38,365 bases of DNA from Rhizobiaceae bacterium (GCA_014238155.1 JABABQ010000074.1:1-38365); one strand, 5' to 3'; numbered from the stretch's first letter, positions 1 to 12,200 are shown. Program-made: numbers and translations. Notes: generated by a model from the sequence alone, not told the origin.

Positions 1-590
1 AATGGTCGAGAGAGCACGGACAAAGCCAAAATGCGCCTCCCGGCAGCGCGGGTTACGTTAACCTCAACCACCGGGCACCGACATCCCCCATGTTGACGAC
101 GCCTCGAGACACCTCCGAACGGGGAATGTGCGGCGAGTATAACGGCGACGGAGAGGGCGGGGATAAGTTTTTGCGGCGAGGGTGGTGTTTGCTGGGTTTT
201 GCCGGAGTTTATCCCCGCCTGTCGCCGCCGCCACCGCCGTTGGCCCAGTTGAACAAAGCCACCAATCATCCTCAAAGCCGACCCTGGATTTTCAAGAATC
301 CTAAAACTACCAATGCCGCTTGGAGCTCATATCGGCCGATTTGGCCGCGCCGCAATTTGAATTGGTTGGAGGTTTTCTGGCCTTCAATCATGGCCCGGAG
401 CGGAAGTTGGCCTGTAATGGATATTGACGGTTAATCGGACTTTAGTGGGCATTTTCGTTTACCGCGCGAACCAGAACTACACCCTGAGAACCATTGACGA
501 TGGAAACCTGAGCTCATCGTTTTGGATTCTGTCCACACAACTGAAGTTTGGAGGGCTTTGAAGGGCAGGGATATCATCATGGGTTTCGCC
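1..590. other. left-edge region without a supported gene
   Basis: No reading frame here looks like a protein family I recognise. The 114-codon plus-strand frame at 90-434 is rich in Pro, Trp and Arg and reads like a translated GC-rich spacer. The stretch holds a small inverted repeat at 51-63 (GGTTA, three bases, TAACC) and the larger inverted repeat at 143-227 listed separately. It lies downstream of the cytochrome P450 gene, so it may contain that gene's 3' untranslated region and transcription end. I cannot place a terminator with a clear T-run. Confidence 0.5.
143..227. repeat. long imperfect inverted repeat (hairpin)
   Basis: The arms GGCGGGGATAA (156-166) and TTATCCCCGCC (209-219) are perfect 11-bp complements. 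A second pair, CGGCGAC (143-149) and GTCGCCG (221-227), extends the stem outwards across an asymmetric bulge of six bases on one side and one on the other. The loop is about 42 nt. There is no poly-T tail directly after either arm, so a simple intrinsic terminator is not obvious. It may be a structured 3' end of the P450 transcript or a short palindromic repeat. Confidence 0.6.
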
Positions 591-1904
591 TTATTTGTCT
601 TTGCCCCATTCGACATGAAGTTCCTGGGACCCCCGAAAGGTCAGTGTAGGGATGAACTTCCAATCTTGGTTTTTGACCAGTTGCAAGCCGGGCAGGCGCA
701 TTGACAACTCCTCCAGAATCACCCTCATCTCCATACGAGCCAGCGGCGCTCCCATGCAAAAGTGGGCACCGAGCCCAAGGCCAAGGTTGCGCTTTGCGTT
801 AGGGCGCCGGATATCAAACTGCTCTCCAGCCGGGAACATAGTATCATCTCGGTTGCCGGAACCAAGCAGAAGCAATATTTTTGCATTTTCGGGAATTATT
901 GTATCTGCTATTTTTGTTTCTTTGGTTGCGATCCTTCGCCACGTGAAAATCGACGTGTCATAGCGCAAAATTTCCTCTACTGCATTGGCAGCGAGGCTCG
1001 GATCGTCGCATAAGGCCGCCCACTGTGCCTGGTCGGATAACAGGGCGCGGATGCCGTTTGCTGATGCCTGAGTTGTAGTTTCATGGCCGGCGAACTGCAT
1101 CAGAAACATAACATTATAGAGGTAGTTTATCGTGAATCGAGATGGATCTTCGCGATGAATGCGCACCATATCACCGAGATAGTTATCGCCGGGATAGCAT
1201 AGTGCCGCATCGACCAGTTCTTTGGTGAATTCCCAGTGTTGGCCCATGTCTTTCATCAGCTTGACCTGCTCGACGTCGGTGGGCCGTCCCCAATTGACGA
1301 TAGCGCGGCTGGAGCCAAGGCGCTTTACCAGCACCGCGTCATCGTCCGGTGCACCAAGGAAAATGAATATCGCCAGTGCCGGAACCTCATAAAGCATCTG
1401 GGAGACAAGTTCCGCCCGACCGTCATTTACGAAACGGTCAATGTAGCTGGACACGATCTGGCGTACACGCGGCTCGACTTCCTTGACCCGTTTGGGAGTG
1501 AAGGCATCGCCAAATATCTTGCGATGAGGACGATGAGTGATACTGGCCTCGTCGACAAGGCAGGGTTCAATGGCTATGTCCAGCATGTCGCGGACTTCCG
1601 CAGCAGCAGGACATAGCGGCGTGACAGGGTGGCGGGCGAGCGCAGGCGAGAATGTCTCCGGATCTTGGAAGACTTTGCGAATGTCGTCGTAGCGTGTGAC
1701 CACCCAATAGTCGTTTTCTGGGCTGTAGAATACGGCTTTCTCTGACCGGGCACGGGCGAAAAACTTATAGGGGTCGTCGATATAGGCGCTCGAAAACGGT
1801 TCGAAATCCGCGGCAACCCCGTCAACTGGGCATTGAACAGGTGCAGCTGCCTCAAATACCTCGGTGTCTGACTGAAACATGCCTAGTCCGTCAAATTTGG
1901 ACAT
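591..1904 (-). CDS. cytochrome P450
   Basis: A 437-residue soluble bacterial P450, predicted to hydroxylate or demethylate a small organic substrate with electrons from a separate ferredoxin and reductase. Neither partner is encoded in the window. Visible hallmarks are the I-helix oxygen-activation motif AGHETT (272-277), the K-helix ExxR (E311, R314) and the heme-ligand loop with GAHFCMG, where C383 is the thiolate ligand. The usual Phe seven residues before the Cys is Leu (L376), which is uncommon. The ATG at 1904 has a GAGG-type ribosome site upstream, and the length is normal. It follows ligC on the same strand after 348 bp. A role in feeding the ring-cleavage genes, for example O-demethylation of a methoxylated aromatic acid, is plausible from context but unproven. 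Confidence 0.93.
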   Translation of the reverse strand: MSKFDGLGMFQSDTEVFEAAAPVQCPVDGVAADFEPFSSAYIDDPYKFFARARSEKAVFYSPENDYWVVTRYDDIRKVFQDPETFSPALARHPVTPLCPAAAEVRDMLDIAIEPCLVDEASITHRPHRKIFGDAFTPKRVKEVEPRVRQIVSSYIDRFVNDGRAELVSQMLYEVPALAIFIFLGAPDDDAVLVKRLGSSRAIVNWGRPTDVEQVKLMKDMGQHWEFTKELVDAALCYPGDNYLGDMVRIHREDPSRFTINYLYNVMFLMQFAGHETTTQASANGIRALLSDQAQWAALCDDPSLAANAVEEILRYDTSIFTWRRIATKETKIADTIIPENAKILLLLGSGNRDDTMFPAGEQFDIRRPNAKRNLGLGLGAHFCMGAPLARMEMRVILEELSMRLPGLQLVKNQDWKFIPTLTFRGSQELHVEWGKDK

Positions 1905-2252
1905 CCGTGTTGCCTCTCGTTCCTACGCAGCCGTCGACACCTTATCAGGGTCGAAGTTGAATGAGAAAGGCTTTTGGATAGAGAGTATATTGAAACTGAA
2001 TTCCGGCGCCACTCGGTTCGGCCTTCCTCCGTTATGAAGTGGTGCCTGGCGCGTACAGCGACATCAACCAACGCCCGCTCGCGCCACTGCTTGAAGCTGA
2101 ACAGCGTGTTGCCAGTTGAACAACATTCGAAACTGAAAATGGCACTTTGTCTGCCTTGCGGCCATCCAGTTGTTGCATAGCGGGCGGCGTTGCCACTGAA
2201 TTTCGCCCAAGAGACGGCGCTCCGATTGTTTCCTCACTTTGGACCCTTGTCC
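1905..2252. other. 348-bp spacer between ligC and the P450 gene
   Basis: I see no recognisable gene here. Short frames exist on both strands (for example minus 1883-2071), but they have no family resemblance and no good ribosome site. The gap is much wider than the 1-12 bp gaps inside ligA-ligB-ligC, so the P450 may have its own promoter. No convincing promoter hexamers or terminator could be assigned by eye. Confidence 0.45.
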
Positions 2253-3197
2253 CTAACTCATGGACTTTTCAATAGCGTCCAGCACCTGCATGGCGGCCAA
2301 TCCCTGAGCTACCGAGGAAACCGGTTCGCGCCCTTCCTGAATTGCGCTGACAAACTCCCGGTCAGCCAGTTCAATGCCGTTATTTGAAACCGCAATGCCA
2401 GACAGATCGACGGGTTCATTGCGTCCGTCAAACAAATCATCATAGCTGGCCAGATAGGTGCCATTGTCACAGATATAGCGAAAGAACGTTCCAAATGGCC
2501 CGTCATTGTTGAACGACAGAGATAACGTACATAACGCGCCAGACGGTGACTTCATGCCAATGGTCATGTCCATGGCAATGCCCAGTTCAGGATGTTTGGG
2601 GCCCTGCAGGCCAAATACTTCGCTGGGGACCTCGCCGGTTTGATGAATAAACAGATCGACCGTGTGACAGGCATGGTGCCAGAGCAGATGATCGGTCCAT
2701 GAGCGGGGCTTGCCCAGTGCATTCATATTGGTGCGGCGGAAGAAATAGGTTTGCGCATCCATTTGCTGGATGTTCAATTCGCCGTTTTTGATGCGGTTGT
2801 GAACCCATTGATGGGACGGATTGAAGCGCCGCACATGGTCGACCATCGCCACCAGACCGGTTTGCTTTTGCACACGGACCAGTTCTTCCGCGTCTGCCAG
2901 GCTGTCGGCCATGGGAATTTCAACAAGTACATGTTTGCCGGCTTTGAGACACTGGATCGCCTGTGCCGCGTGAACCTGAGTCGGGGTCGCCAGAATAACC
3001 GCATCAACATCGTCGCGACTGAGGCAGTCTTCCAGGCTGGTCGATGCATGGGGAATGCTTCGCTCGCTGGCAAAACCATGAATATCGTCCGCTTCAACCC
3101 CCATGACTGACGTCACCTGAACATCATCAATGTTTGCCAGAGCATCAATATGTTTCAGACCGAAAGCACCGGCAGCACCGGCTACGCAAATTCGCAT
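2253..3197 (-). CDS. ligC: 4-carboxy-2-hydroxymuconate-6-semialdehyde dehydrogenase (LigC-type, Gfo/Idh/MocA family)
   Basis: A 314-residue NAD(P)-dependent oxidoreductase of the Gfo/Idh/MocA fold. In the protocatechuate 4,5-cleavage pathway LigC oxidises the cyclic hemiacetal of 4-carboxy-2-hydroxymuconate-6-semialdehyde to 2-pyrone-4,6-dicarboxylate. The protein opens with a Rossmann glycine motif (GAAGAFG, 7-13). It carries EIPMADS, QTYFFRRTNMNA, SWTDHLLWHHACHTVDLF and FRYICDNGT, which I recognise as close to Sphingobium LigC and which separate it from generic family members. Length equals that of LigC. The ATG at 3197 follows an AGGA ribosome site. The start lies 11 bp after the ligB stop, so the two are co-transcribed. 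Confidence in the family is very high, and in the specific substrate high because of its neighbours. Confidence 0.93.
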   Translation of the reverse strand: MRICVAGAAGAFGLKHIDALANIDDVQVTSVMGVEADDIHGFASERSIPHASTSLEDCLSRDDVDAVILATPTQVHAAQAIQCLKAGKHVLVEIPMADSLADAEELVRVQKQTGLVAMVDHVRRFNPSHQWVHNRIKNGELNIQQMDAQTYFFRRTNMNALGKPRSWTDHLLWHHACHTVDLFIHQTGEVPSEVFGLQGPKHPELGIAMDMTIGMKSPSGALCTLSLSFNNDGPFGTFFRYICDNGTYLASYDDLFDGRNEPVDLSGIAVSNNGIELADREFVSAIQEGREPVSSVAQGLAAMQVLDAIEKSMS

Positions 3198-3208
3198 GGT
3201 TATCGTTC

Positions 3209-4443
<1,235 letters not shown>

Positions 4444-4591
4444 GTGCCAATCAGTTTCGGAAAGCGTGAAAAATTGTTGTTTTGTCTCAATCAGCTTAAC
4501 CAATACTCGCGCAGCAAGCAAAAATAATGTGCCGGTATCCTTCAATTTCCGATGACGGATTTAGACTTTAAACCGGGGTAACCGGGGTTGG

Positions 4592-5245
4592 TCATAAAGG
4601 CTTGCGGGCAATGATAAACAGGCTCTTGTTTTTTCCGGGGCTCCATTTGGCCTGAATCTCAAAACCAGTGTCCTCGATGGATTCTATCAGGTTAGGCGTG
4701 GTGAAGACGCTGAGCGTCGGCAACACACCGAAGAATTTTCCCAGCGGTGCGATCAGCTTGAAAATCTTCATGTGATCACCGAGGCAGGCAGTGCTTGAGA
4801 CAAATATTCCTCCCGGTTCCAGCATGTCGTAGACTGCGGCAATGGCAGCGTCGCGATTATCAAGCAGGTGCAAGATGCTCAAACCCAGCACAACATCGTA
4901 TTGGGCGGAATTTGCAGCGATGGATTCAATACTGGCTTGTTCAAATTCAACGTTTTGAATTCCAGCATCACCGGCTTTGGATTTGGCGATTTCGATCATC
5001 TGGGCCGATATGTCTGTGGCATGAATATGTGCAACATGTGGGGCGTGGGCCAGAGCGGTTGAACCGGTACCGCAGCCGAATTCGAAAACTTTCATATGAG
5101 GTTTCAGAAATTCCCGGGTCATCTGAAGTTTCTTTTGATAGGTGGCTTCGTCCGCCACCGGGCGTTTGGCATATCGGCTGGCAATGCGATCCCAGAAACG
5201 AGCCGAGCGAGGTGTTGCCAAACGATTGCTGTGGGTGACGGTCAT
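4592..5245 (-). CDS. class I SAM-dependent methyltransferase
   Basis: A 217-residue Rossmann-fold methyltransferase. Motif I, FEFGCGTGS (54-62), binds S-adenosylmethionine; the acidic end of the next strand is in HATDIS, and DVVLGLSILHLL is motif IV-like. It resembles the small-molecule methyltransferases of the UbiE/Methyltransf_11/25 group, and the substrate cannot be read from sequence. It is the first gene of the minus-strand lig cluster and lies opposite the LysR regulator, about 85 bp from the inverted repeat in the shared promoter. Handling of a methylated or catecholic aromatic is suggested by position only. The ATG at 5245 has only a weak GAAAG-type ribosome site. Confidence 0.85.
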   Translation of the reverse strand: MTVTHSNRLATPRSARFWDRIASRYAKRPVADEATYQKKLQMTREFLKPHMKVFEFGCGTGSTALAHAPHVAHIHATDISAQMIEIAKSKAGDAGIQNVEFEQASIESIAANSAQYDVVLGLSILHLLDNRDAAIAAVYDMLEPGGIFVSSTACLGDHMKIFKLIAPLGKFFGVLPTLSVFTTPNLIESIEDTGFEIQAKWSPGKNKSLFIIARKPL

Positions 5246-5329
5246 TGGTGTGCTTTCAGTAAAAATACGGGTTGATTTGATTTGATCGCGGCGGTTTTTG
5301 CAACGTCAAGCCTACGATTTCGCCGTCAT

Positions 5330-5349
5330 TACACTTGTACAGTAGTGTA
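5330..5349. promoter_or_regulatory. inverted repeat in the divergent lig/LysR promoter
   Basis: TACACT (5330-5335) and AGTGTA (5344-5349) are perfect 6-bp inverted arms separated by 8 bp. They lie between the methyltransferase start (5245) and the LysR start (5378 or 5390). LysR regulators usually bind partly symmetric sites with a T-N11-A core in such divergent regions, so this is the best candidate operator for autoregulation and lig control. Confidence 0.5.
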
Positions 5350-5389
5350 TGGAATTGACGAAATTTGCCTAAATGATATGCATAATTGC

Positions 5390-6277
5390 ATGGACTGGCG
5401 CAGAATCAACTTTGACTGGAACCGGGCAAGAGCCGTTTTGGTGACTGCGGAGGAGGGTTCGCTTTCGGCAGCCGCACGGGCGCTGGGCGTGGCTCAACCG
5501 ACACTGGGCCGGCAGGTGCGTGCATTGGAACAAGAACTCAACGTGGTTTTGTTTGAACGGATCGGGCATGGACTTACGTTGACACCGAGCGGAATGGAGC
5601 TGGTGGAGCATGTTCGTGCCATGGGCAATGCTGCCGGTCGCGTTGCTCTGTCTGCGTCAGGGCAATCTCAATCGGTAGAGGGAACGGTCAGCATTACTAC
5701 GACCGAAGTGGCGGCTGCTTATATTCTGCCGCCAATTGTCGAGCGCCTGCGACAGGAACATCCGGCCATCCATGTTGATCTGGTGGCCTCCAATGAGTTG
5801 CGCGATCTGCGGCGGCGGGAAGCAGATATTGCCGTTCGTAGTGCGCGCCCGACTGATCCCGATTTGGTGGCGCGAAAAATTTGCCGCCAATCTGCCCGGC
5901 TGTTTGCCACCAGCGAGTGTCTGCAGCGGTTTGGGTGCCCATCTGACAACGCTTCTTTGAGCAAAGCTGAATTCATCGGATTTGAAGATAACCAAACATA
6001 TTTGCAAGGATTGAACGATTTAGGGTTGAGCCTTACCGAGCGCAATTTTCCAATCCACTGCGGCAATCATCTTGTGCAATGGCAAATGGTCAAACAGGGC
6101 TTGGGGATCGGCGTGATGATGTCACAGATCGGTGATGCAGACCCTGGTGTTGAGCGTGCAACTCCCTGGTTGCCCGCCTTTGAATACGATGTTTGGTTGG
6201 CGGCTCACCGGGAAGTGAATACCAGCCGCAGGGTACGCCTGGTGTTCGATTTTCTGGTTGCTGAATTGATGACTTAA
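5390..6277 (+). CDS. LysR-family transcriptional regulator
   Basis: A 295-residue LysR-type regulator. The N-terminal winged helix-turn-helix covers residues about 6-66 and includes EEGSLSAAARALGVAQPTL and a following LEQELNVVLFER segment. The effector-binding domain (about 90-290) contains VSITTTEVAAAYILPPIV and GLGIGVMM, typical of this family. An ATG at 5378 is an equally possible start, adding four residues; neither has a strong ribosome site. An open frame extends further upstream but is not family-like. Its position divergent from the methyltransferase-ligABC genes makes it the likely local regulator, responding to an aromatic intermediate. That is inference. It ends 18 bp from the convergent giant gene. 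Confidence 0.9.
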   Translation: MDWRRINFDWNRARAVLVTAEEGSLSAAARALGVAQPTLGRQVRALEQELNVVLFERIGHGLTLTPSGMELVEHVRAMGNAAGRVALSASGQSQSVEGTVSITTTEVAAAYILPPIVERLRQEHPAIHVDLVASNELRDLRRREADIAVRSARPTDPDLVARKICRQSARLFATSECLQRFGCPSDNASLSKAEFIGFEDNQTYLQGLNDLGLSLTERNFPIHCGNHLVQWQMVKQGLGIGVMMSQIGDADPGVERATPWLPAFEYDVWLAAHREVNTSRRVRLVFDFLVAELMT

Positions 6278-6295
6278 CGTCGAGCCAGACGGCAC

Positions 6296-9200
6296 TTAAG
6301 CAAGCAAATCATCGGTTTGCTGAACATTGGTCAAGTCAGGACGGGTAAGGGGTTCATCGTCTTCAGAGGCCGCCTGTGCGAACCAAACATCTTCGGTGAG
6401 AACTTTTGTGCCATCTTCCAACGTCGCAGACGAGCGGAACAGATCACGCCCTTCTTCATCCTGAGCATGTGATTCCAGGGTTAATTCAATTTCGGAAATC
6501 CCCATTTCGTTCAACGTGAATAATTCACCTTCATCTACGCGGGCATTGCCATCATCCACCCAGAGATTGAGCCCTGTGCCTTCGTCCCCGGAAATAACCC
6601 CGTCAGAATTGCTGTCGAACTCTGCCAGTTGCTGATAACCGTGCTCATATTCTCCGCCCTGATCGCCGAACAGACGTGTGCCATTCATGTCTGAGGCAGC
6701 ATTGCCGTCGACATTATTGACCAGCAGCGCATCGCCACTGCCGTCCAGCCATTCGATGGTTTCAAGATCGTCATCGCCATCGGTGTCGAACTGGACCGTC
6801 TCTCCGAGCTCGCGAATTCCGGCTTTGTTCTGGGCGGTGGTTTCGCCGGTGACGTTGATTTCTCCGTCTCGATTCAGGTCAAACGCCAATGGGGAAGTCG
6901 CGAGGACTCCATCCTGATCCCAGACAAAGGCAAAGGGTTGGTTTTTGTTTTCGCCGGTATCGTTTTCCAGTTCGACGGGCGTGCCCCAGGAGTCACCGTC
7001 CCACAACACGTAGTTGAGGTCATGACCGTCGTCCTGAACCGCCAACATGATTTCATTGGAATACGGATTACTGTCCAGGGTCATTGAATTGATCTTGTCG
7101 CCGGCATCAAAAAGAACCTGCTCGGCAGACCAACCACCAACCGAATCCCAGGTCCGATAGTGTACCGTATTTGTGGCGTCTTCGCTATAAGTCACCAATG
7201 CTTCGCCGCTTTTGTTTTCAAATGCAACTGCGATATTTGGGCTGGTGATTGACTCTACAGACGTTTCGATCTCGACAGCTGCTTCCCAACTTGTTCCGTT
7301 CCAGACACTGACCCAGCCATCCCCACCCTGCGAAATGACCCCCATGACAACGTGGTCGGAAGATAAATCATTCGAGGTGACAATCCACGCTGGATCGCCT
7401 GAAACAGTTCCCGGCGCCGACAACGAAGATTCTGAACTCCAACTGCTTCCATCCCATACTCTGTAGAATACGTCGTTGGATCCTTCTTTGCCGTACGTCA
7501 CAATTGCGTCGCCGGAATCCGCTTCGTGAGATACGGCAATTGCTGTTTGATCGGACTCATTATCTCCTGATGTGTCCAGAGACACGATATTTCCGAAACT
7601 GTTGCCATCCCAGACGAACGCATAATCGTCGGCATCCTTGTCGCTGACCACAAGAACCATCTCATCAGACTTCGGGTCGAAGGACAGCTTCATATGCTGT
7701 GGTTCGTCACCGGTGTAGCCGGGAACGCTTTGAACGCTGCTCCAGCTGGAACCGTCCCAGGTTGCATAGCGCAGTTGCTGTCCTGAAGATTGACCATCAT
7801 CGTTCCAGACTATAACGGCGTCGCCGCTGGTTTGTTCATAAGCAATTTCGGCGCCCCACCAGTAGCCTTCGCTTACCTTGCCGAGGGTGCCCAGCGATAC
7901 TTCTGCCCAGGTCGACCCATCCCACATTTGGGCGACAACATCCTTGTTGTTGATTGTGCCGACGACGATGATTTCGTCTCTGGTGGGTGCTTCTGCCGCC
8001 TGCAGAGTGCGAAACTCGTCTCCCAGGTCATCTGTGCTGACATCGCTGCCGAAGGAGGTTCCGTCCCAGTCATTTGCTACCGGAGTGTTGGAACGGTCGG
8101 AAAAAATTGCGGTGCCGGTGGTGATTTCGTTGACGTTTGTGACTTCGATGGTGATGTTGCGTGAGAATGTTGCCAAGCCTGAATCCGTTACTTCCACCGT
8201 AACCGCATGGGAAGTTGCCAATTCGTAATCAATCGTCGCGCCGGATTTGACGCGCAGCTCATCTCCGACAATTTCAAACAAACCCGATGGATCGCTGGTC
8301 AGTGCATAGGTGAACGTATCGCCAATATCGATATCGGTGGTCGTGAATGTGGCGATCACCGTGCCGGCAGCGCTGTTTTCGACCACGCCAACAATGTCCG
8401 CTGGAGTGCTGTTGGTAAAACCAGGTTCGCCGGATTGCGTCAGATTCAGATCATTACCGGAGACCACGTCAGTGACGGTTGTGGTTTCACCATCAGTAAA
8501 CTGCCAGTTTGCCACCATGTTTGGTTCGGCAGCCGACAGCGTAGTATTGGAACCGGCTGCAATTTCAACTGGTGTTCGCACGTCATCAAATATGCGGATG
8601 TCGTAATAAGTGCCGGCAAAGATTTGTGCTGGATCGAAGGTACCTTCGAGACTGTCCTGTTCCTGCCCAAATACGGCAACACCTGTGCCGGTGATTGTGT
8701 GACCGGGATTCAGGCCGGTGCCGGTGGCCACAGATACGCCATCTTGATACAGCGCCCAATCACCAGATGTGTTGTCCCAGTTAAACGACAGCGTATGCTG
8801 ACCACCGTCGAGCAGTCCTGAGGGGTCATAAGTCCCCGACGGGATCGACAGAACCGATCCGCCCAGTTCGATCAGGATATAGGGGCTGACACTGGCATCA
8901 AAAATTGTGATTTCCAACTCGTCGGTTGGGCCGCCATCGAAATAATTGAAGATCGGAATATGCTGGGCTGTCGTTGGGTTGGTACTGGAAAATTGAGTTT
9001 CAATTGTAAATTGGGTCAGGCCACCGAGAATTGCGCCGCTGTTATCCGGTTTGAAATAGGCCGCATCGCCACCGTCCGTATTCAGCGAAGTGCCGGTATT
9101 GCCCACTGCCGACAGCCCGGTTGGCGCATCATTGGCGGGAGTTAAAGTCATCGACACAGTTGCCGAGTTTGACGTTGCGCCGAGATCGTCCTGCACCGTG

Positions 9201-12200
9201 TAGGTGATGGAAGTGACGGTTCCTTCATAATCTGGTTCCGGCGTGAATATGATCTGACCCAACACAGTGTTGACCGTCCAGGTGCCTTCTCCCGCCACGA
9301 CCAGAGGGTCGCCCGCAGAGGCGGTACCGGCAATCTGGATCGTGGTTGGATCCAAAGTTCCGTCAATATCATTGTCATTGGCAAGTACGGATACAGCGAT
9401 GAAACTGTCCTCAAGGACTGTGTCGCTGTCATTGGCGGCTACAGGTGCGTCATTGACTGGATTCACGGCGATGGTTGCTATGGCTACATTTGAATTTGCC
9501 GCACCATCGTTCACCCGAACGCTAATGGAGCGGTCGGTGGTGACTGGGTCGTCGCTGGTGTTTTCAAAGCGGATTTGGTCTATGGCGGTCTGGTAGTCCG
9601 CAGGGCTAGCTGCTCCAGTCAGAGTTAATACTCCGGTAACCGGATTATAGGCCCCCGCTGCAATACCTGGCGGCAATGCCCCAAATACAGATAATACATC
9701 ACCAGTTTGAACATTTGTAATTGTGATGGTTGCTGACTGAATGTTTGTCGAGTCGATATCAGTCACGATCGAAAGATCGGAAATCTGCACACCGCCAGCA
9801 TCTTCGGTAAAAGTGCCGCTGTAAGGGGTAGGGTCAGGATAAGCAGCAGCCACACTGATGTTGTCGATATAAGCGACCTCATCTTCGTCTTGGTTGAGTT
9901 CAAAACGAATATACGTAGTTGCTGACATATACGGTGTCAGATTGAGCGTGATCCCCTGATAGGAGGAGCCACCGGAAGATGTTGTGTAGATTTGTGTGTA
10001 GTTGGTTCCGTCGGTCGATACTTCGACCCGAAACCGGCCGTCTTCGTCCCAGTCACCGGTTCGGCGCAGATCAAAAGTCAGTTCTGCAGAATCGGCCGTT
10101 GAAAGGTCGAGAATTCGCTCAATGGCATCTTCGGTTAATCTTAAGGAATTATCGCCGCCATCGCTGACGATTTGAACATCACCGCTTGACGGCCCATTGG
10201 CCTCACCGACTTCCATCCAGTTTGATGCCCAGACCGAACTTCCAGTGGAACCGCTGTAGTTTCCGCTTTCAAGATCATCGGCAAATGTCTCACCGGCGGT
10301 ATTATCTGTTGAATCCAAATCAATCAGCGGTGGCATATTTGTTCCGCCAACAGTTACGCTGACGCTTGCCGTGTCTGAACCACCGGCTCCGTCTGATATG
10401 GTGTATGATATCGTATCTGGTCCTGAATAGTTCAGGTTGGGTGTGTAGGATAGAGTGTTGTCGGGATTAACTCCGACTGAACCGTTAGACGCGCTGGCCG
10501 AGACAACTTGCAGAGGGCCGCCGTCGATATCGTTATCATTTGCCAGTACGACAATAGTTTGTGTGACGTTGATTGGGCCCGACGAAGCATCGTTGGCGGC
10601 TACTGGAGCGTCGTTGACGGGGGTGATTGCTACCGAAACCGTGGCCGGATTGGACGTCGCGCCGAGATTGTCTTCGACGGTGTAGGTGATGTCGGTGACG
10701 GCACCATCATAGTCGGCTTCCGGTGTAAAGGTGATTTCGCCGGAGATCGTATTCACCGTCCAGGTCCCCTGACCAGCCACGACCAAAGGATCGCCCGCAG
10801 ATGCAGTGCCGGTAATCTGAACAGTTGTAGGTACAATAGTGCCATCGACATCGCTGTCATTTGCCAACACATCGATGATCACAGAACCGTCTTCAACAAC
10901 GGTGTCGCTGTCATTGCTCGCTGTCGGCGCGTCATTGGCGGGGGTGATTGCTACCGAAACTGTCGCCGGGTTGGATGTCGCGCCGAGATTGTCTTCGACG
11001 GTGTAGGTGATGTCGGTGACGGCACCATCAAAATCCGCTTCCGGCGTAAAGGTGATTTCGCCGTTTATCGTATTGATTGTCCAGGTCCCCTGACCAGCCA
11101 CGACCAGAGGATCGCCCGCAGAGGCGGTGCCGGTAATCTGCACAGTTGCAGGCACCAAAGTTCCGTCAATATCGCTGTCATTTGCCAGCACATCGATCAC
11201 CACTGAACCGTCTTCAACGACGGTGTCGCTGTCGATGGCTGCTACCGGGTCATCGTTGACCGGGGCAATTGTGGCGATCACTTGCGCAAGTTTGGACCCC
11301 AGTCCGCTGGTGTCGGATACGGTATAATCTATCGGAGTTGGAAGACCGGAATATTCTGGTTCACCGGTGAAAGTGATTTCTCCGGTGACAGCATTTACCG
11401 ACCAGGTCCCTTCGCCAGCCACAATCAACGAATCCCCCGGATTGGTTGTGCCCAATATGTGAACCGTCGTTGGATCGATGGGATCATCACCAGCGATGTC
11501 GTTTGCCAACACGTTGATAACCAAAGCGATGTCTTCAAATCCGTTGGCGACGTCGTCGACTGAGTTTGGTGGTTCGTCATTGATGCCGAACAGAATAAAG
11601 GTCTGGGCAGCGACAGAATCGATAATGCCATCATTGACGGTAATATCGACAATTCGGTTGGTCGCTACAGGGGTTGCCGAATTGCTCTCAAACTGGACCA
11701 GTTTCAATGCATCCAGATAAGTGGCATGGGTGCCGGCACCGGTAATTGATATGTCGATATCGCCGCCGGATATGGTTGAAGTCCAGGAAAGTCCATTGAC
11801 CGTTCCAGAGCCACCATTGGTAACGGTAACGCCATCGACAATAAGTGCGTCGCCATTATCGGCAATTGTCAGGTGAACATGCGCGGATTGCAGTATGGTT
11901 CCATCGATATCGACGATACTCGAAGACGAATCCATTAGGCTTATGGGAGCACTGCCATTTTGGTAATCGACCTGATGGTCCGTGTCGCCGGGGTTGGCGT
12001 CATTGACAATAACCTGCACATTGTCGATCGAGATATCATCACCTGTGCTGCCCGGGCCGGGCAGGTTCTCCCAGGTGAACTGAATATCTGCCGTGTCCGG
12101 GACGCCTGCTGGCAGGTTCAGCTCGATCGTCGTATAGGTCCAGTTAAAATAGGTGGATTCCGAGATCGTCGCAGGCGATCCGCTGGCTCCATTGAGAAAC

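Noticed and set aside
1-29. A possible minus-strand gene leaving the left edge, TTG start at 29 with GGAGG six bases upstream
   Set aside because: Only nine codons are visible, with a rare start codon; support is too thin for a feature.
90-434. A 114-codon plus-strand frame at the left edge
   Set aside because: Contains the inverted repeat, has a Pro/Trp/Arg-rich arbitrary composition and no convincing ribosome site.
1883-2071. A 62-codon minus-strand frame in the ligC-P450 spacer
   Set aside because: Overlaps the P450 start in another frame and shows no family features.
10508-11206. Long plus-strand frames (up to 232 codons) opposite the giant gene
   Set aside because: They recur with the repeat period and mirror the coding strand of the tandem repeats; they are shadows of the giant gene.
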